From: SR1 bacterium human oral taxon HOT-345
GTDB taxonomy: Bacteria > Patescibacteriota > Gracilibacteria > Absconditabacterales > Absconditicoccaceae
NCBI GenBank assembly: GCA_003260355.1
Contig: MPSQ01000002.1
Span: 1 to 64,000 of the forward strand
Direction of reading: 5' to 3'
DNA length: 64,000 nt
The notes beneath the pieces are model-generated. The model was not told where the DNA came from. It saw only the letters and a list, made by a program, of their open reading frames with translations, and did not search any database. Positions 1 to 9,357 of the stretch are shown here, one piece after another. Each line of letters starts with the position of its first letter. Position 1 is the stretch's first letter. The position numbers and the translations under genes were made by a program.

Positions 1-287
1 TTGATCGCAGAGAGGGAATCAGCAACGATAGAGATTCCAGCGATACCATAGGCAATATCTACTCCATAATTGGTATCCACAAACGCCATCTGTGCTTTTT
101 CGTAGTAGTATTTATCATGCATATAGTGGATTACATACATCGTCTTTGCATACACTCTAGCAACATTTGCCATTGCTTTTTTAAAGTTTTCTAGCACCTT
201 ATCATAGTTCAAGGTTCCATCTTCATTTTCTACAGCTTCGAAAAGTGAAGCGTCCATTACCTGCACTCCTTCATCTTCTTCTTTTCC
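1..287 (-). pseudogene. Inverted partial copy of pflB (internal segment)
   Basis: Read on the minus strand, these bases are identical, base for base by eye, to positions 3292-3578 of the pflB gene in this window. They encode the part of pyruvate formate-lyase just after the active-site cysteine pair and run off the window edge, so it is unknown whether the glycyl-radical end follows. The upstream 430 or so residues of the enzyme are missing. Instead the frame continues, without a stop in code 25, into the lipoprotein gene at 288-998. The join lies at GGAAAAG. Perfect identity means a very recent inverted duplication, ongoing gene conversion, or an assembly or amplification chimera at a contig end. 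Confidence 0.85.
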
Positions 288-998
288 TTCATATCAGTCT
301 TCATGTTTATAGGGAGTGCATTTAAGGTTGGGTAACCAATCACTTAGGACCTTATGACCAACATTAGTAAAGGTCTGTAAGAAGAAATATTTCTGATTGT
401 ATCATAATGTATCCTTTATAAAACTGTCAAATCATCGCATACTATCTCCTCATTCATTATAGATGTCCCAATACCTGTTAGTGCTCAAGATTCTTGCTCC
501 TCCTATTTCAACGGCTCAGAGTTTCCACAAAGCTCAGGCAAGAGGACTCTCTTCTCCTGTCCATATTTTTCCATAGAGAAGAAAAGTAGTATTATCAGGC
601 ATATTATCTCTATTTATATCCACAAAGAGCTTACATCCCTTAGTCTCCTCCCCAAGTTTTACTTGAAATCCATAGACTTCATTTCTATAGATGAGAGAAT
701 CTCCCGTCTGTGTTACAATTGCCCCGCTATTTGCTTCCGTAATCACAACAATCGGAGTATCATCTCCTGTCTGTGCTTGCACTTCGGCAAGAGTGAGTTT
801 TGCCTCCTTTCAACTCAAGATTTGTGCTGGTGAGAGTTTGGCTTCCTCTCCTGTTTGAGTACTTTTTCCACTCAAACTTTCCTGTTGGATACTATCTCCA
901 TCTCCAGTCTGCGTTTTCCTCCCATTCTCAGGAATAATTTGACATCAACTCACGAGCATTACTCCAAGTATCAAGAGGAGTATTCAATACTTTCTCAT
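288..998 (-). CDS. Exported lipoprotein, C-terminus replaced by pflB segment
   Basis: The start at 998 gives a short basic N-terminus, a hydrophobic stretch and the lipobox LVSGC with cysteine near residue 18, so the product should be a lipid-anchored exported protein. A Gln/Thr/Gly/Asp-rich linker with repeated QTGD or QTGE motifs follows, then a domain with KGCKLFVDINRDN that I do not recognise. Several UGA codons, including the one just before the lipobox cysteine, must be read as glycine; under the standard code the gene would break into pieces. The frame stays open into the pflB copy at 287, so the native C-terminus is not visible. It ends in a soluble region containing FLQTFTNVGHKVLSDWLP. 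Confidence 0.7.
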
Positions 999-1030
999 AT
1001 TTTCATCTTTATGACTCTAAAACAAACCTT

Positions 1031-1058
1031 GTGATAGCTATTTTTCCGAGAAAGTCAA
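1031..1058 (-). promoter_or_regulatory. Promoter of the lipoprotein gene
   Basis: On the minus strand TTGACT (1058-1053) and TATCAC (1036-1031) are separated by 16 nt and lie about 35 bp upstream of the start codon. The spacing equals that of the other promoters recognised in this window. Confidence 0.5.
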
Positions 1059-1397
1059 GGATTTATTCCTTCCTAGAGGCTTTTATAGATGGATATAGGA
1101 AACGTTCCTTTCTCCATACAAGGTTTCTGGAGGGAAGTCAACTCCTCGGATTCGACTTTATAGGATTGTAAGAGGGCAAAAATGAGGAAGGTTTCCCTCT
1201 ATTCAGTCGCAAATACTAGGAAATGGAATGGCCTTTCTCTTTTTAGAGCGTTTTGAAGGAATCCCAGGAGAAGCTTCAGACCTTTCTTTTATGAGGATAA
1301 GAAACAATGCTCTCTGCTCGCTATAAAGGATTTTTTTAATTTCTGAGGATTAAAAGAGAAAAGTAGGATCTAGATTCAGATTTCCTGCTTTTTTTAA
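1059..1397. other. Intergenic region without recognisable gene
   Basis: No frame on either strand holds a convincing coding sequence when UGA is read as glycine. One TCAGATTT octamer lies at about 1376, just downstream of the neighbouring small gene. Confidence 0.4.
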
Positions 1398-1694
1398 TTA
1401 CTTTTTGATCAATACCACAGCAATAAAATACTCCGTCTTCTCCATATACTTGCAGAGGGAACTTCCATCAAGTCCCACTCCAGCTATAGAGTAGATTCCT
1501 TCTATTGTTTTCAATTCCATATACCAAACGGGAGGATCGAAAAATAGATCATCATAGGTTCTTCTTAGCAAAGGATCTGGATTCCGCAAAAAGCAACGTT
1601 TCCATCGTGGGAAAGATCGATATTCAGCAATCTCCTCCTCGTATCTCTTTAATGCCCAGATTATAACCTCATCGGAAAGTCCATCGTAGTCCAA
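1398..1694 (-). CDS. Hypothetical protein, 98 aa
   Basis: Unrecognised small soluble protein, rich in Tyr, Trp and charged residues, ending VVLIKK. The start used is a TTG at 1694. The frame stays open about 60 bases further upstream and continues to look protein-like there (PISVKIHFSRP), but it has no ATG, so the N-terminus is uncertain. No signal peptide or membrane segment is seen. It lies alone between the lipoprotein gene and the divergent pflB gene. Confidence 0.5.
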   Translation of the reverse strand: MDYDGLSDEVIIWALKRYEEEIAEYRSFPRWKRCFLRNPDPLLRRTYDDLFFDPPVWYMELKTIEGIYSIAGVGLDGSSLCKYMEKTEYFIAVVLIKK

Positions 1695-1912
1695 TGGGCG
1701 AGAGAAGTGAATTTTAACAGAGATAGGTTTTCATAATTTTATAGTATTTTTTGTTTATGATCGAGTGGATCATTCAGATTCACGAAATGATGTCAACTAA
1801 AAAGGCTCAAAAAATTCAAGTGCCACTTTGATTATGAGAATCATTCCCTAATTTGTGAAGGTTTCCTGCTTCTAAATTGGTAGAATATGGAGAGCATTTT
1901 GTTCTTTTTTTA

Positions 1913-1940
1913 TTGCAAATAAAAATTATTTAGCTATACT
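1913..1940 (+). promoter_or_regulatory. pflB promoter
   Basis: TTGCAA at 1913-1918, a 16-nt spacer and TATACT at 1935-1940, leaving an untranslated leader of about 80 nt before pflB. The identical box pair and spacing occurs in front of pilD and corA. Confidence 0.7.
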
Positions 1941-2025
1941 TTTTTGTGGGGCAACTCATACAGGGAAGATAGGATTCCTTGCGTTTGAGAGTCAGCCTTT
2001 TTATTTTGTTTATCACTACAAACAC

Positions 2026-4224
2026 ATGGCAATTGATGTAAGAAAGTTTGTCTATGACAACATCACTCCTTATGAAGGAGATGCATCTTTCCTTGCGGGA
2101 CCTACAGAAAGAACCACTCAGCTCTGGGAAGAAGCCAAAAAATGTCTTAAAGAAGAAAGAGATGGGAATGGACTTAGATCTGCTGATCCTGAAACCATTT
2201 CTACCATTACTTCTCATAAACCTGGATATATCAAGCAAGAACTTGAAACCATCGTTGGTCTTCAGACAGATGAACCTTTGAAAAGGGCTATCAAGCCTTT
2301 TGGAGGAGTAAGAGTCGTAGAAAATGCCCTCAAAGAAAGAGGAATTGAACTTTCTGCGAGAGTAAAGGATATTTTCCATTATGCGAAAAATCATAATGAT
2401 GCAGTATTTTCTGCTTATGATGCAGAATCTAGGCTTTATAGATCCAAGCATATCGTGACTGGTTTGCCAGACAACTATGCAAGAGGAAGAATTATCGGTG
2501 ACTATAGAAGGCTTGCTTTGTATGGAACTGATGCTTTGATTAAAGAAAAGAAAGCTGACTTTGAAACGATTTCAGGAGAGATGACTGATGCAAAGGTAAG
2601 ACTCAGAGAAGAAGTTTCAATGCAGATTCAGGCACTCAAAGAAATCGCTGAAATGGCTCAGTCTTATGGATTTGATGTAACAAGACCTGCAGAAACTGCT
2701 CAGGAAGCGATCCAATGGGTATACTTTGCTTATCTTGCTGCAGTAAAAGAGCAGGATGGAGCTGCGATGTCACTTGGTAATGTTTCTTCTTTCCTTGATA
2801 TTTATATTGAAAGAGATCTTCAAGCAGGGAAAATTACCGAAGCTGAAGCTCAGGAGATGATTGACCATTTTGTGATGAAACTTAGACTTGTAAGACATCT
2901 TAGACCAGGAGCTTATGATGAAATCTTCGGAGGAGATCCTACTTGGGTAACTGAATCTATCGGAGGAATGTTCCATGATGGGAAAACAAAAGTAACAAAG
3001 ACTTCATTCAGATTTTTACAGACTTTGTATAATCTTGGACCTTCTCCAGAGCCAAATCTAACAGTGCTTTGGTCAGATCACTTGCCAGAAGGATTCAAAA
3101 AATTCTGCGCTCAGGTTTCTATTGATACTTCATCTATTCAGTATGAAAACGATGACCTCATGAGGCCTATAAGAGGTGGAGATGACTATGGAATTGCCTG
3201 CTGTGTATCTTACCAAGAAATCGGAAAGAGAATCCAGCATTTCGGTGCGAGATGTAATCTTGGAAAGACTTTGCTCCTTGCGATCAATGGTGGAAAAGAA
3301 GAAGATGAAGGAGTGCAGGTAATGGACGCTTCACTTTTCGAAGCTGTAGAAAATGAAGATGGAACCTTGAACTATGATAAGGTGCTAGAAAACTTTAAAA
3401 AAGCAATGGCAAATGTTGCTAGAGTGTATGCAAAGACGATGTATGTAATCCACTATATGCATGATAAATACTACTACGAAAAAGCACAGATGGCGTTTGT
3501 GGATACCAATTATGGAGTAGATATTGCCTATGGTATCGCTGGAATCTCTATCGTTGCTGATTCCCTCTCTGCGATCAAATATGCGAAAACTAAAGCGATC
3601 AGAGACGAGCAAGGAGTAGCAAAAGATTTCCAAACTGAAGGAGAATTCCCAATGTATGGAAACGATGATGATAGAGTAGACCTTATCGCAAAAGAGATTC
3701 AGGCTTTCTTTATGGATGAATTGCTCAAGCATAGAGCCTACAAAGATGCAACTCCAACCCTTTCTCTCCTTACGATTACTTCTAATGTGATGTATGGAAA
3801 GAATACTGGAGCGACTCCAGATGGTAGAAAAGCGGGAGAGCCGTTTGCTCCAGGTGCGAACCCAATGCACGGAAGAGATCATTCAGGAGCAATTGCTTCG
3901 CTCAACTCTGTTGCAAAGCTTGACTATAAAAAGTCTCAAGATGGAATCTCAAATACCTTCTCTATCGTTCCAATGTCTCTTGGAGCGACTGCTGAGGAAC
4001 AGAATGAAAATCTGGTTGGGATGATGAACGGATACTTCAAGAAAGGAGCTCATCACCTCAATGTGAATGTTCTCAAGAGAGAAACCCTTATGGATGCCTA
4101 CGAACATCCAGAAAACTATCCTCAACTCACAATCAGAGTATCAGGATATGCGGTGAACTTTGTAAGGCTTTCAAAAGCGCATCAGCTTGAAGTGATTGAA
4201 AGAACCTTTCACCAGAGTATGTAG
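2026..4224 (+). CDS. pflB: Formate acetyltransferase (pyruvate formate-lyase)
   Basis: Glycyl-radical enzyme converting pyruvate and CoA to acetyl-CoA and formate in anaerobic fermentation, a cytoplasmic homodimer. At 732 aa it is close to the usual 750-760 aa. The adjacent active-site cysteines are in [13 protein letters not shown], and the C-terminal radical loop is [17 protein letters not shown], ending in the family's typical RTFHQSM. No activating enzyme (pflA) is present in the window. The gene contains no UGA codon although glycines are numerous, unlike most neighbours, which fits selection on a highly expressed gene. No Shine-Dalgarno sequence precedes the ATG. Part of the gene (3292-3578) is duplicated in inverse orientation at the left window edge. 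Confidence 0.97.
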   Translation: MAIDVRKFVYDNITPYEGDASFLAGPTERTTQLWEEAKKCLKEERDGNGLRSADPETISTITSHKPGYIKQELETIVGLQTDEPLKRAIKPFGGVRVVENALKERGIELSARVKDIFHYAKNHNDAVFSAYDAESRLYRSKHIVTGLPDNYARGRIIGDYRRLALYGTDALIKEKKADFETISGEMTDAKVRLREEVSMQIQALKEIAEMAQSYGFDVTRPAETAQEAIQWVYFAYLAAVKEQDGAAMSLGNVSSFLDIYIERDLQAGKITEAEAQEMIDHFVMKLRLVRHLRPGAYDEIFGGDPTWVTESIGGMFHDGKTKVTKTSFRFLQTLYNLGPSPEPNLTVLWSDHLPEGFKKFCAQVSIDTSSIQYENDDLMRPIRGGDDYGIACCVSYQEIGKRIQHFGARCNLGKTLLLAINGGKEEDEGVQVMDASLFEAVENEDGTLNYDKVLENFKKAMANVARVYAKTMYVIHYMHDKYYYEKAQMAFVDTNYGVDIAYGIAGISIVADSLSAIKYAKTKAIRDEQGVAKDFQTEGEFPMYGNDDDRVDLIAKEIQAFFMDELLKHRAYKDATPTLSLLTITSNVMYGKNTGATPDGRKAGEPFAPGANPMHGRDHSGAIASLNSVAKLDYKKSQDGISNTFSIVPMSLGATAEEQNENLVGMMNGYFKKGAHHLNVNVLKRETLMDAYEHPENYPQLTIRVSGYAVNFVRLSKAHQLEVIERTFHQSM

Positions 4225-4253
4225 TCATTGCGAGGCAAAAGCCGTGGCAATCT
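4225..4253 (+). repeat. REP-like dispersed repeat, solitary copy
   Basis: An imperfect palindrome (TCATTGCGAGGC ... GCCGTGGCAATCT) directly behind the pflB stop. It belongs to the same family as the cluster at 17.8-18.4 kb, with a shortened centre. Confidence 0.7.
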
Positions 4254-4274
4254 CTAGTATGAAATAAAAAAAAG

Positions 4275-4305
4275 ACTGATTTCCTTCGTGGGAGTCAGTT
4301 TTTTG
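4275..4305 (+). terminator. pflB terminator
   Basis: Hairpin with arms ACTGA and TCAGT, a TTCG loop and a following T run. The arm sequence is shared by several other terminators in this window. Confidence 0.75.
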
Positions 4306-4446
4306 TTTCTAGAAGAAGAGAAAATGCCAGCCTCTCACTCAGAAAATAGCTGATGAAAAGCTGACATTTATAAAAAGTTAATCTTGTTCCTTATTTTCTT
4401 TTTTTTCTTTCCTTTTTTGGAGGAAGTTTTCTATACTTTCTCTGAT

Positions 4447-4989
4447 TTAATCTTTGAAAATATAAAGGAGAGAAACAATGCCGTACAGAGTCCCTAGATA
4501 GTAGTAAGAAAAATATATCAATAGGCCTAGAACAATACACCATCCTATCCAGTCAAAAGTTGTGCGATAGTCCGAATACAAACGATTTGTAAGTATGTAT
4601 AGCAGAAGTAATAATGATGACTGGGCACACAAGCTTAGAAAACTCCATACGAGATCGTATTTTTCTTGAGAGAACTTGATCTCTTTTTTCAGAAGCTTAT
4701 TTGTCTCATCATAATAAATATGACGAGTATAATAAACTTTTTTGAATAATAGAAGCCCAAACCGGCGAGTACAGACAGCTATTCTTGAATCTTCAACCTG
4801 GATAGTTTTCCCTGTCAAGATAGCAAGAAGCTTATCGTTATCACTTCCTGGGATTGTATCCCAGTTTTTTGCAAAATTTCGAGCATTTTTTATCTCCTGG
4901 AATAGAGAATCTCTACTCGTATTTTCTGCAAATCCATTTCCTACTCCTACTATCAAGAGTAGAAAGAAAAATAAAATCTTTGTTTTCAT
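4447..4989 (-). CDS. Hypothetical exported membrane protein, 180 aa
   Basis: Not recognised. The N-terminus is a clear signal peptide (KTKILFFFLLLIVGVGNGFA). A polar stretch of about 95 residues follows, and then two or three hydrophobic segments (about residues 112-130 and 140-175), so the central part should be extracytoplasmic with a membrane-embedded C-terminus. It is transcribed alone from a promoter at 5081-5108, opposite to pflB. Confidence 0.6.
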   Translation of the reverse strand: MKTKILFFFLLLIVGVGNGFAENTSRDSLFQEIKNARNFAKNWDTIPGSDNDKLLAILTGKTIQVEDSRIAVCTRRFGLLLFKKVYYTRHIYYDETNKLLKKEIKFSQEKYDLVWSFLSLCAQSSLLLLLYILTNRLYSDYRTTFDWIGWCIVLGLLIYFSYYYLGTLYGIVSLLYIFKD

Positions 4990-5080
4990 AATTTTTTTGC
5001 ACTCCTATTAAAGCTTTTATAAAGCTCAGACTTTGAATGCTTCGGTCTTTATTATTATTTAATTCTTTATTTTCATCTTT

Positions 5081-5108
5081 ACTATACCTATTTTTTATAA
5101 AAAGTCAA
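5081..5108 (-). promoter_or_regulatory. Promoter of the 180-aa membrane protein gene
   Basis: On the minus strand TTGACT (5108-5103), a 16-nt spacer and TATAGT (5086-5081). The -35 box lies inside the first unit of a 23-bp tandem repeat. Confidence 0.65.
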
Positions 5109-5144
5109 TTTATTTCTCCTTAAAAAGTCAATTTATTTCTCCTT
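5099..5144 (-). repeat. Two tandem 23-bp units over the -35 region
   Basis: Two perfect copies of a 23-bp unit containing AGGAGAAATAAATTGACT on the minus strand. Each copy supplies a TTGACT, but only the proximal one has a correctly spaced -10 box. Confidence 0.75.
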
Positions 5145-5243
5145 AAAAATTCAAATTTAACTATACATAAAAATTTTGTATCAAAAATTATCACCAAAGC
5201 ACGATAGTTTTCTCCTTGTTACCTTTGTTTTTTGTAGGATTAA

Positions 5244-5672
5244 TTACATTTTTTGTTTGGTTCTTTCAAAAGAAAAGCATCTTTTTCAATCATATACAAT
5301 AGCTTTGGTTATCCATCATGCTTTTCCTAATTCCATTAATCACCATTTATAATCTTCTAGAGTTCCTCGTTTTACTTCTTTCCGTAATAAATTCTTTTTT
5401 CCTTCATAACTTCTAAATTTCGCTATTCAAAATAATCTTCAAAAATAAGGGATATCTAATATCAATAGTGTTTCTCATGATTCTATCACATATTTCTCAA
5501 CTATAACCTTATCAGGTTTGTTTCTTATTATTCTGACATCCTTTCAATATTTTGCTCATAACTGTTTATAAGTTTGTTTATGAATGCTATATTCATCCTA
5601 CAATTTATAATTAATGTTACCCTCTTCCAGAGAGTTTTGAAATACTCATCCACAAAAACAACATTTGTATCT
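5244..5672 (-). pseudogene. Degraded transposase, zinc-ribbon DDE type
   Basis: With UGA as glycine the minus strand reads as a transposase relic. An N-terminal zinc-ribbon-like stretch (RYKCCFCGGVFQN) is followed by an in-frame TAG, then a helix-turn-helix-like part (HKQTYKQLGAKYGKDVRIIR). Next comes the start of the catalytic core (ETLLILDIPYFGRLFG), where an acidic residue in a 'D-x-x-Y-F-G' context is typical of the first DDE residue. It continues to TKAIVYDGKR, the usual second-Asp region, after which the frame is lost. The order matches zinc-ribbon transposases of IS1595- or IS256-like elements, but I cannot fix the family. No terminal inverted repeats were found. The in-frame stop and the missing catalytic end make it inactive. 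Confidence 0.65.
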
Positions 5673-5742
5673 TTACCTTCACCTCATTTTCCCATCCTTT
5701 TTAGTGTGGGTCCCCCCCACATTTTTTGCAATCATGGCTAAA

Positions 5743-6966
5743 CTACTCGATATGGAAGCTCCATCTTTGAGATTCTGCGAGCTTAGGAAGAAGTTCATTT
5801 ACTTGTGCGATATTGATCGCTTCATATTTCTCTAAGAGTTGATCCAAGGTAAGAATTTTTTGTTGAGCTAGCCACTGAGAAGCCAGGAAATCTGCCATCT
5901 CGTCAGAGCTTTCAATCCCCATTTGAATGCTTCCTTTGAGGTAATTTTTTGCGTTTTTAAATTCCTCCTCATCAATCCCCTGCTTTACAAATCTATCAAG
6001 CAAAAGATTGATCTCTTGCTGTCAAAACGAGAACTTTTCTTTACTAATTCCAGATCTGATCATAAAAATTCAATATTCTTTTTTAGAAAGATGGCTTGCG
6101 GAAATATAGTAGCACAATCCTAATTCTTCCCTAATTTCTTGAAATAATCTTGAAGACATATTTCCTCCCAAAATTGTCGTTAAGATTTTGGCGGCATATT
6201 TTTCCTCTTGATCAATAGAAAATCCCGGCATGCTGAGGATGAGATGATTTTGCTCTGTACCCTTTTTGAAAAAATCAGATTTCTTTTCTGGTAATTCTCG
6301 CTGAAAATCTGGCTTCCTTCTTGTTTTTTTTGGAGGGAGCTGGGAAAAAAGTTCTGCGATGAGGCCCTCCACAGCAAGCTGATTTTCAATCTTCCCTGCA
6401 ATCGTAAACAGCAAATTGTCCTTCGTATAGAGTGAATTTTTATAGCTGAGTAAATCCTTCTGAGAGACAGCTCTGATTGTATCCTCATATCCGATTATTG
6501 GTCTTCCATAACTATTTTCTCACACGAAAAATAATGCTCGCTTTTCGCGCACTGTAGCCATTGGATTATCTTGATACATTTTGAGTTCTTGAATAATTAC
6601 CTCTTTTTCTTTGTGTAGTTCTTCGGGATTTATTTGTGCATTTAACATCATATCAGCCAAGAGCCTTAGTGCAACTTCAGCAAATTGAGGAGCACACTTT
6701 ATATAGTAAGAAGTCTGACTTCCTCCAGTACCTGCATTAAATTCAGCGCCAATTTTATCCATTTCACCAGCAACAGCCTTTGCCGTCGTTCGGATTTTTC
6801 ATCCCTTAAAAAACATATGCTCCAAAATATGAGAAATACCTGCTTCTTCTCTTGTTTCATATTCTGATCCTGCTTTTACTGAGATTTGTATGGTAAGAGA
6901 ATTGAGCTCTTGCATTGGAGCCAAAATACAGTCAATCCCTCAGATTTTTTTCATTTCGTAGTGCAT
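5743..6966 (-). CDS. M16 family zinc metallopeptidase
   Basis: Insulinase/mitochondrial-processing-peptidase family protein of 407 aa, the usual size of bacterial one-module M16 enzymes. The inverted zinc motif HILEH is at about residues 46-50 and the third zinc ligand fits the Glu in EVIIQELKMYQDNP about 77 residues later. The C-terminal half has the usual M16 repeat features (LYTKDNLLFTIAGKI). Several glycines are encoded by UGA, so the gene breaks into three pieces under the standard code. No signal peptide is present, so a cytoplasmic protease is likely. A second HxxEH protein lies at 54.9 kb. Confidence 0.9.
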
Positions 6967-7085
6967 AGCATTTTTTTATAAGATAAAGATTAGCGTCTCT
7001 TGGATAGTAATGAAAAAAAGCTCCAACGCTAATTGGGGCTTTATACAGAACTGAAGAGTTCGCTCAGTTCAGACAGAGTTTTATT

Positions 7086-7159
7086 AGGCGCCCATGGGAT
7101 TCGAACCCATGAACCGAGGTTTTGCAGACCTGTACAATAGACCACTCTGTCAGGGCGCC
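7086..7159 (-). tRNA. tRNA-Cys (GCA)
   Basis: A 74-nt cloverleaf on the minus strand: 7-bp acceptor stem GGCGCCC/GGGCGCC, anticodon loop CTGCAAA with anticodon GCA, T-loop GGTTCGAATCC. The 3' CCA is not encoded. Confidence 0.93.
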
Positions 7160-7371
7160 ATAGTCACATATCCTTTGAAGCCGTAAAGCCTTCTTTCCGT
7201 CTCTTGTTGAGAGAGACACTTTGAGTTGTAAGGATATGATCTATTATTTCAAGCTTTTTTTACCTTATTTTATGGAGAACGGGCTACAGACACTCTCTAA
7301 CTTTTTATTTCTCACGAAATACCGATAAAGAGATCCTATGTTTTCTAGCCCCAGGAGGTACTTAAGACCGC

Positions 7372-7710
7372 TTATTTTCTCATCATTTTCCTCATTTTAC
7401 CTCTCGTCCATCCTGATGCCGGTGCTGAAACCATTTCTGAACCCCCTGCTGGCGTCCTTATATATCTGTATCCATCAGGATCTGTTCTCAACCTCGTCTC
7501 CCAACAGACTTTTCTCCCTCTAAGAAATCGGTTGTAGGTTGCACCTTTAGGATTGGTATAAATCCCAACAATTCCGAGCTCTTTTGCTTCTTCAAGCTCT
7601 AGTTTTCTTTTTGGATAGTCAAATCTCCTACTCCCACGCACTCTACTAGCTTGCTTTGCCTGCTGGGCTTTCTTCTTTGCAATTCCCTGTTTATTTGTCC
7701 TACTCGCCAT
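7372..7710 (-). CDS. Hypothetical basic protein, 112 aa
   Basis: Not recognised. The N-terminal 35 residues are rich in Lys, Arg, Gln and Ala, and the C-terminus ends in the basic GKMRKMMRK. The middle contains LGIVGIYTNPKGATYNRFLRG. No signal peptide or membrane segment is seen; the charge suggests nucleic-acid or ribosome association, which is inference. It follows yidC by about 80 bp on the same strand and may be co-transcribed with it. Confidence 0.55.
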   Translation of the reverse strand: MASRTNKQGIAKKKAQQAKQASRVRGSRRFDYPKRKLELEEAKELGIVGIYTNPKGATYNRFLRGRKVCWETRLRTDPDGYRYIRTPAGGSEMVSAPASGWTRGKMRKMMRK

Positions 7711-7787
7711 TTTCTCACTATGTATGATAAAGTTGTTCTACGATTAGCGTTTATATTCAGATTTTTTCTAATTTTTAGTCTTGTGCT

Positions 7788-8588
7788 CTAATTGATCACT
7801 ACGGGCTTATTCTTGTGCAAAAGCATATCCAATTTTGCTTTGAGAAGGACACGATACTGTATCGTATACTGCAGCACACTGAAAAGTGAGGTCGTAGCGA
7901 GATAAAGTCCAACACCTGCTTGGAAAGACCAAACAAAAGAAGCCATCATCACCGTCATCATGATGTTCATTGGAATCATCATTTTTGACATATCTGGCAT
8001 TGGGACACCACCAGGCATTGCAGCCGGTTTGTTGGTTTTTTGGACCAAACTTGTAAGCCAGAACTGTAGTGCATTTAGACAAGCAACGAGAATAGTCAGA
8101 ATTAAACTATTTTTTTCAAAAAGGTCAATCCCCAAAAACATTGAATGAATATTTTGTGTATCTAGATACTGATTACCAAAGCCGAAGAAGAAGCTATAAA
8201 GCCATTCATTTGGCACTTCTCCCGTAGCAAATTTTCTAATTACAGAATAAAGCCCAATGAATACTGGAAGCTGGATAAGCATAGATAAGCATCCTTTCAT
8301 CGGACCAGCACCTTCTTTTTTGAGTAGTTTCATGGTCTCTTCAGAAAGCTTTTTAGGATCATCTTTGTATTTCTCTTGAAGTTCCTGCATTTTTGGTTGG
8401 ATATTGGACATCCCTTTGCTCATATTTGCTCCAGCTATAGCATTTCTCAAGAGGAGAAGTCTAATAACTAGTGTCAAAAGGACAATTGCAATCCCAAGAT
8501 TCCCTCAAAAAATTGCAAGGAATATGATCAAGAGGTTGAAAACTGGACGATAAAGCAATTCTGCCCATAGGATACTTAGCCAATTCAT
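7788..8588 (-). CDS. yidC: Membrane protein insertase YidC
   Basis: Oxa1/Alb3/YidC family insertase placing proteins into the inner membrane, alone or with SecYEG. The 266-aa protein starts MNWLSILWAELLYRPVFNLL, has the conserved core LPVFIGLYSVIRKF, and shows about five membrane segments without the large periplasmic domain of proteobacterial YidC. A UGA in the first membrane segment (LAIFGGNLGIAI) is read as glycine, which moves the true start upstream to 8588. It ends in a short basic tail. It sits behind frr, not in the usual rpmH-rnpA-yidC cluster. Confidence 0.93.
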
Positions 8589-8651
8589 TAGTTTTTAAGC
8601 TTAATAGAGAATAAAAATCAGAATTTTATTTTTTTATTTTTCAACGAAAAA

Positions 8652-9200
8652 CTATACCTTCATCACTTCATTTACTTTCGCTTTTACCAAGTTATCAACA
8701 TTGGCAGATTGGATTTTGGTAAGTTCATCAATATTTTTTTCATTTGCCTTGTGGACGTCTTCTGAGATTTCCTTGGCAGTAAACTGCTTTTTAGTCTCAG
8801 TCATCGCATCCTGCCTGATCCCTCTGATTTGCGTTTTAGTATCTTCTCCCATTGCCTTTACCTGCTTAGCGATATGATCTCTTCTTTCTTGAGTCAAAGC
8901 AGGAATTTTCACCAAAATATGAGAACCCTGATTATCTAATCCTACTCCCAAATCTGCTTCGTAAATTGCATTCGCAATATGTTTTGAGCTTGCTTTATCT
9001 CGAGGCTCAATCTTCAATGTTGTAGTATCCATTACGGTAATATGAGCTAAGGTATTAAGCTTCATTACCCCATACTCCGTCTCCACATTTAAATTATCAA
9101 CAAGCCCTGTTGTCGCTCTTCCAACCTGTAAACCTGCAAATTCTTGCTCAAGGTAGGCGATTGACTTTTTCATTTGTTGATCATAAACCGAAAGCTCCAT
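8652..9200 (-). CDS. frr: Ribosome recycling factor
   Basis: RRF of 182 aa, the normal length; with EF-G it splits post-termination ribosomes. Family signatures include GRATTGLVDNLNVETEYG near the N-terminus and KIPALTQERRDHIAKQVKAMGED in the middle, which form the long three-helix bundle. It is the first gene of a likely frr-yidC-hypothetical unit, with its own promoter at 9240-9267. Confidence 0.96.
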   Translation of the reverse strand: MELSVYDQQMKKSIAYLEQEFAGLQVGRATTGLVDNLNVETEYGVMKLNTLAHITVMDTTTLKIEPRDKASSKHIANAIYEADLGVGLDNQGSHILVKIPALTQERRDHIAKQVKAMGEDTKTQIRGIRQDAMTETKKQFTAKEISEDVHKANEKNIDELTKIQSANVDNLVKAKVNEVMKV

Positions 9201-9239
9201 ATTTTGTCTTCTTTTACTTGATAAAAAATCTGAATTTAG

Positions 9240-9267
9240 TATATAAAGAAAAAATCCCTTTTTGCAA
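9240..9267 (-). promoter_or_regulatory. frr promoter
   Basis: On the minus strand TTGCAA (9267-9262) with TATATA (9245-9240) after 16 nt; an overlapping TATACT would give 18 nt. About 40 bp upstream of the frr ATG. Confidence 0.6.
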
Positions 9268-9357
9268 GGAAAAGTTTTTTGTTCTAGGCATTTTGAAGCG
9301 TGCCTTCGTTATATTGTTTGTGCTCTGTTTAGTATCTTTAGCTCTCAGGTGTATACT

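Noticed and set aside
5703..5728. GC-rich hairpin GTGGG/CCCAC followed by T's, plus strand
   Set aside because: It looks like a terminator, but no plus-strand gene ends there; it may be part of the transposase relic's surroundings or chance.
5743..6966. Apparent frameshifted or split genes throughout the window (M16 peptidase, secY, pilD, truD and others)
   Set aside because: The pieces join without any shift once UGA is read as glycine, and the joins fall on conserved glycines; they are intact genes.
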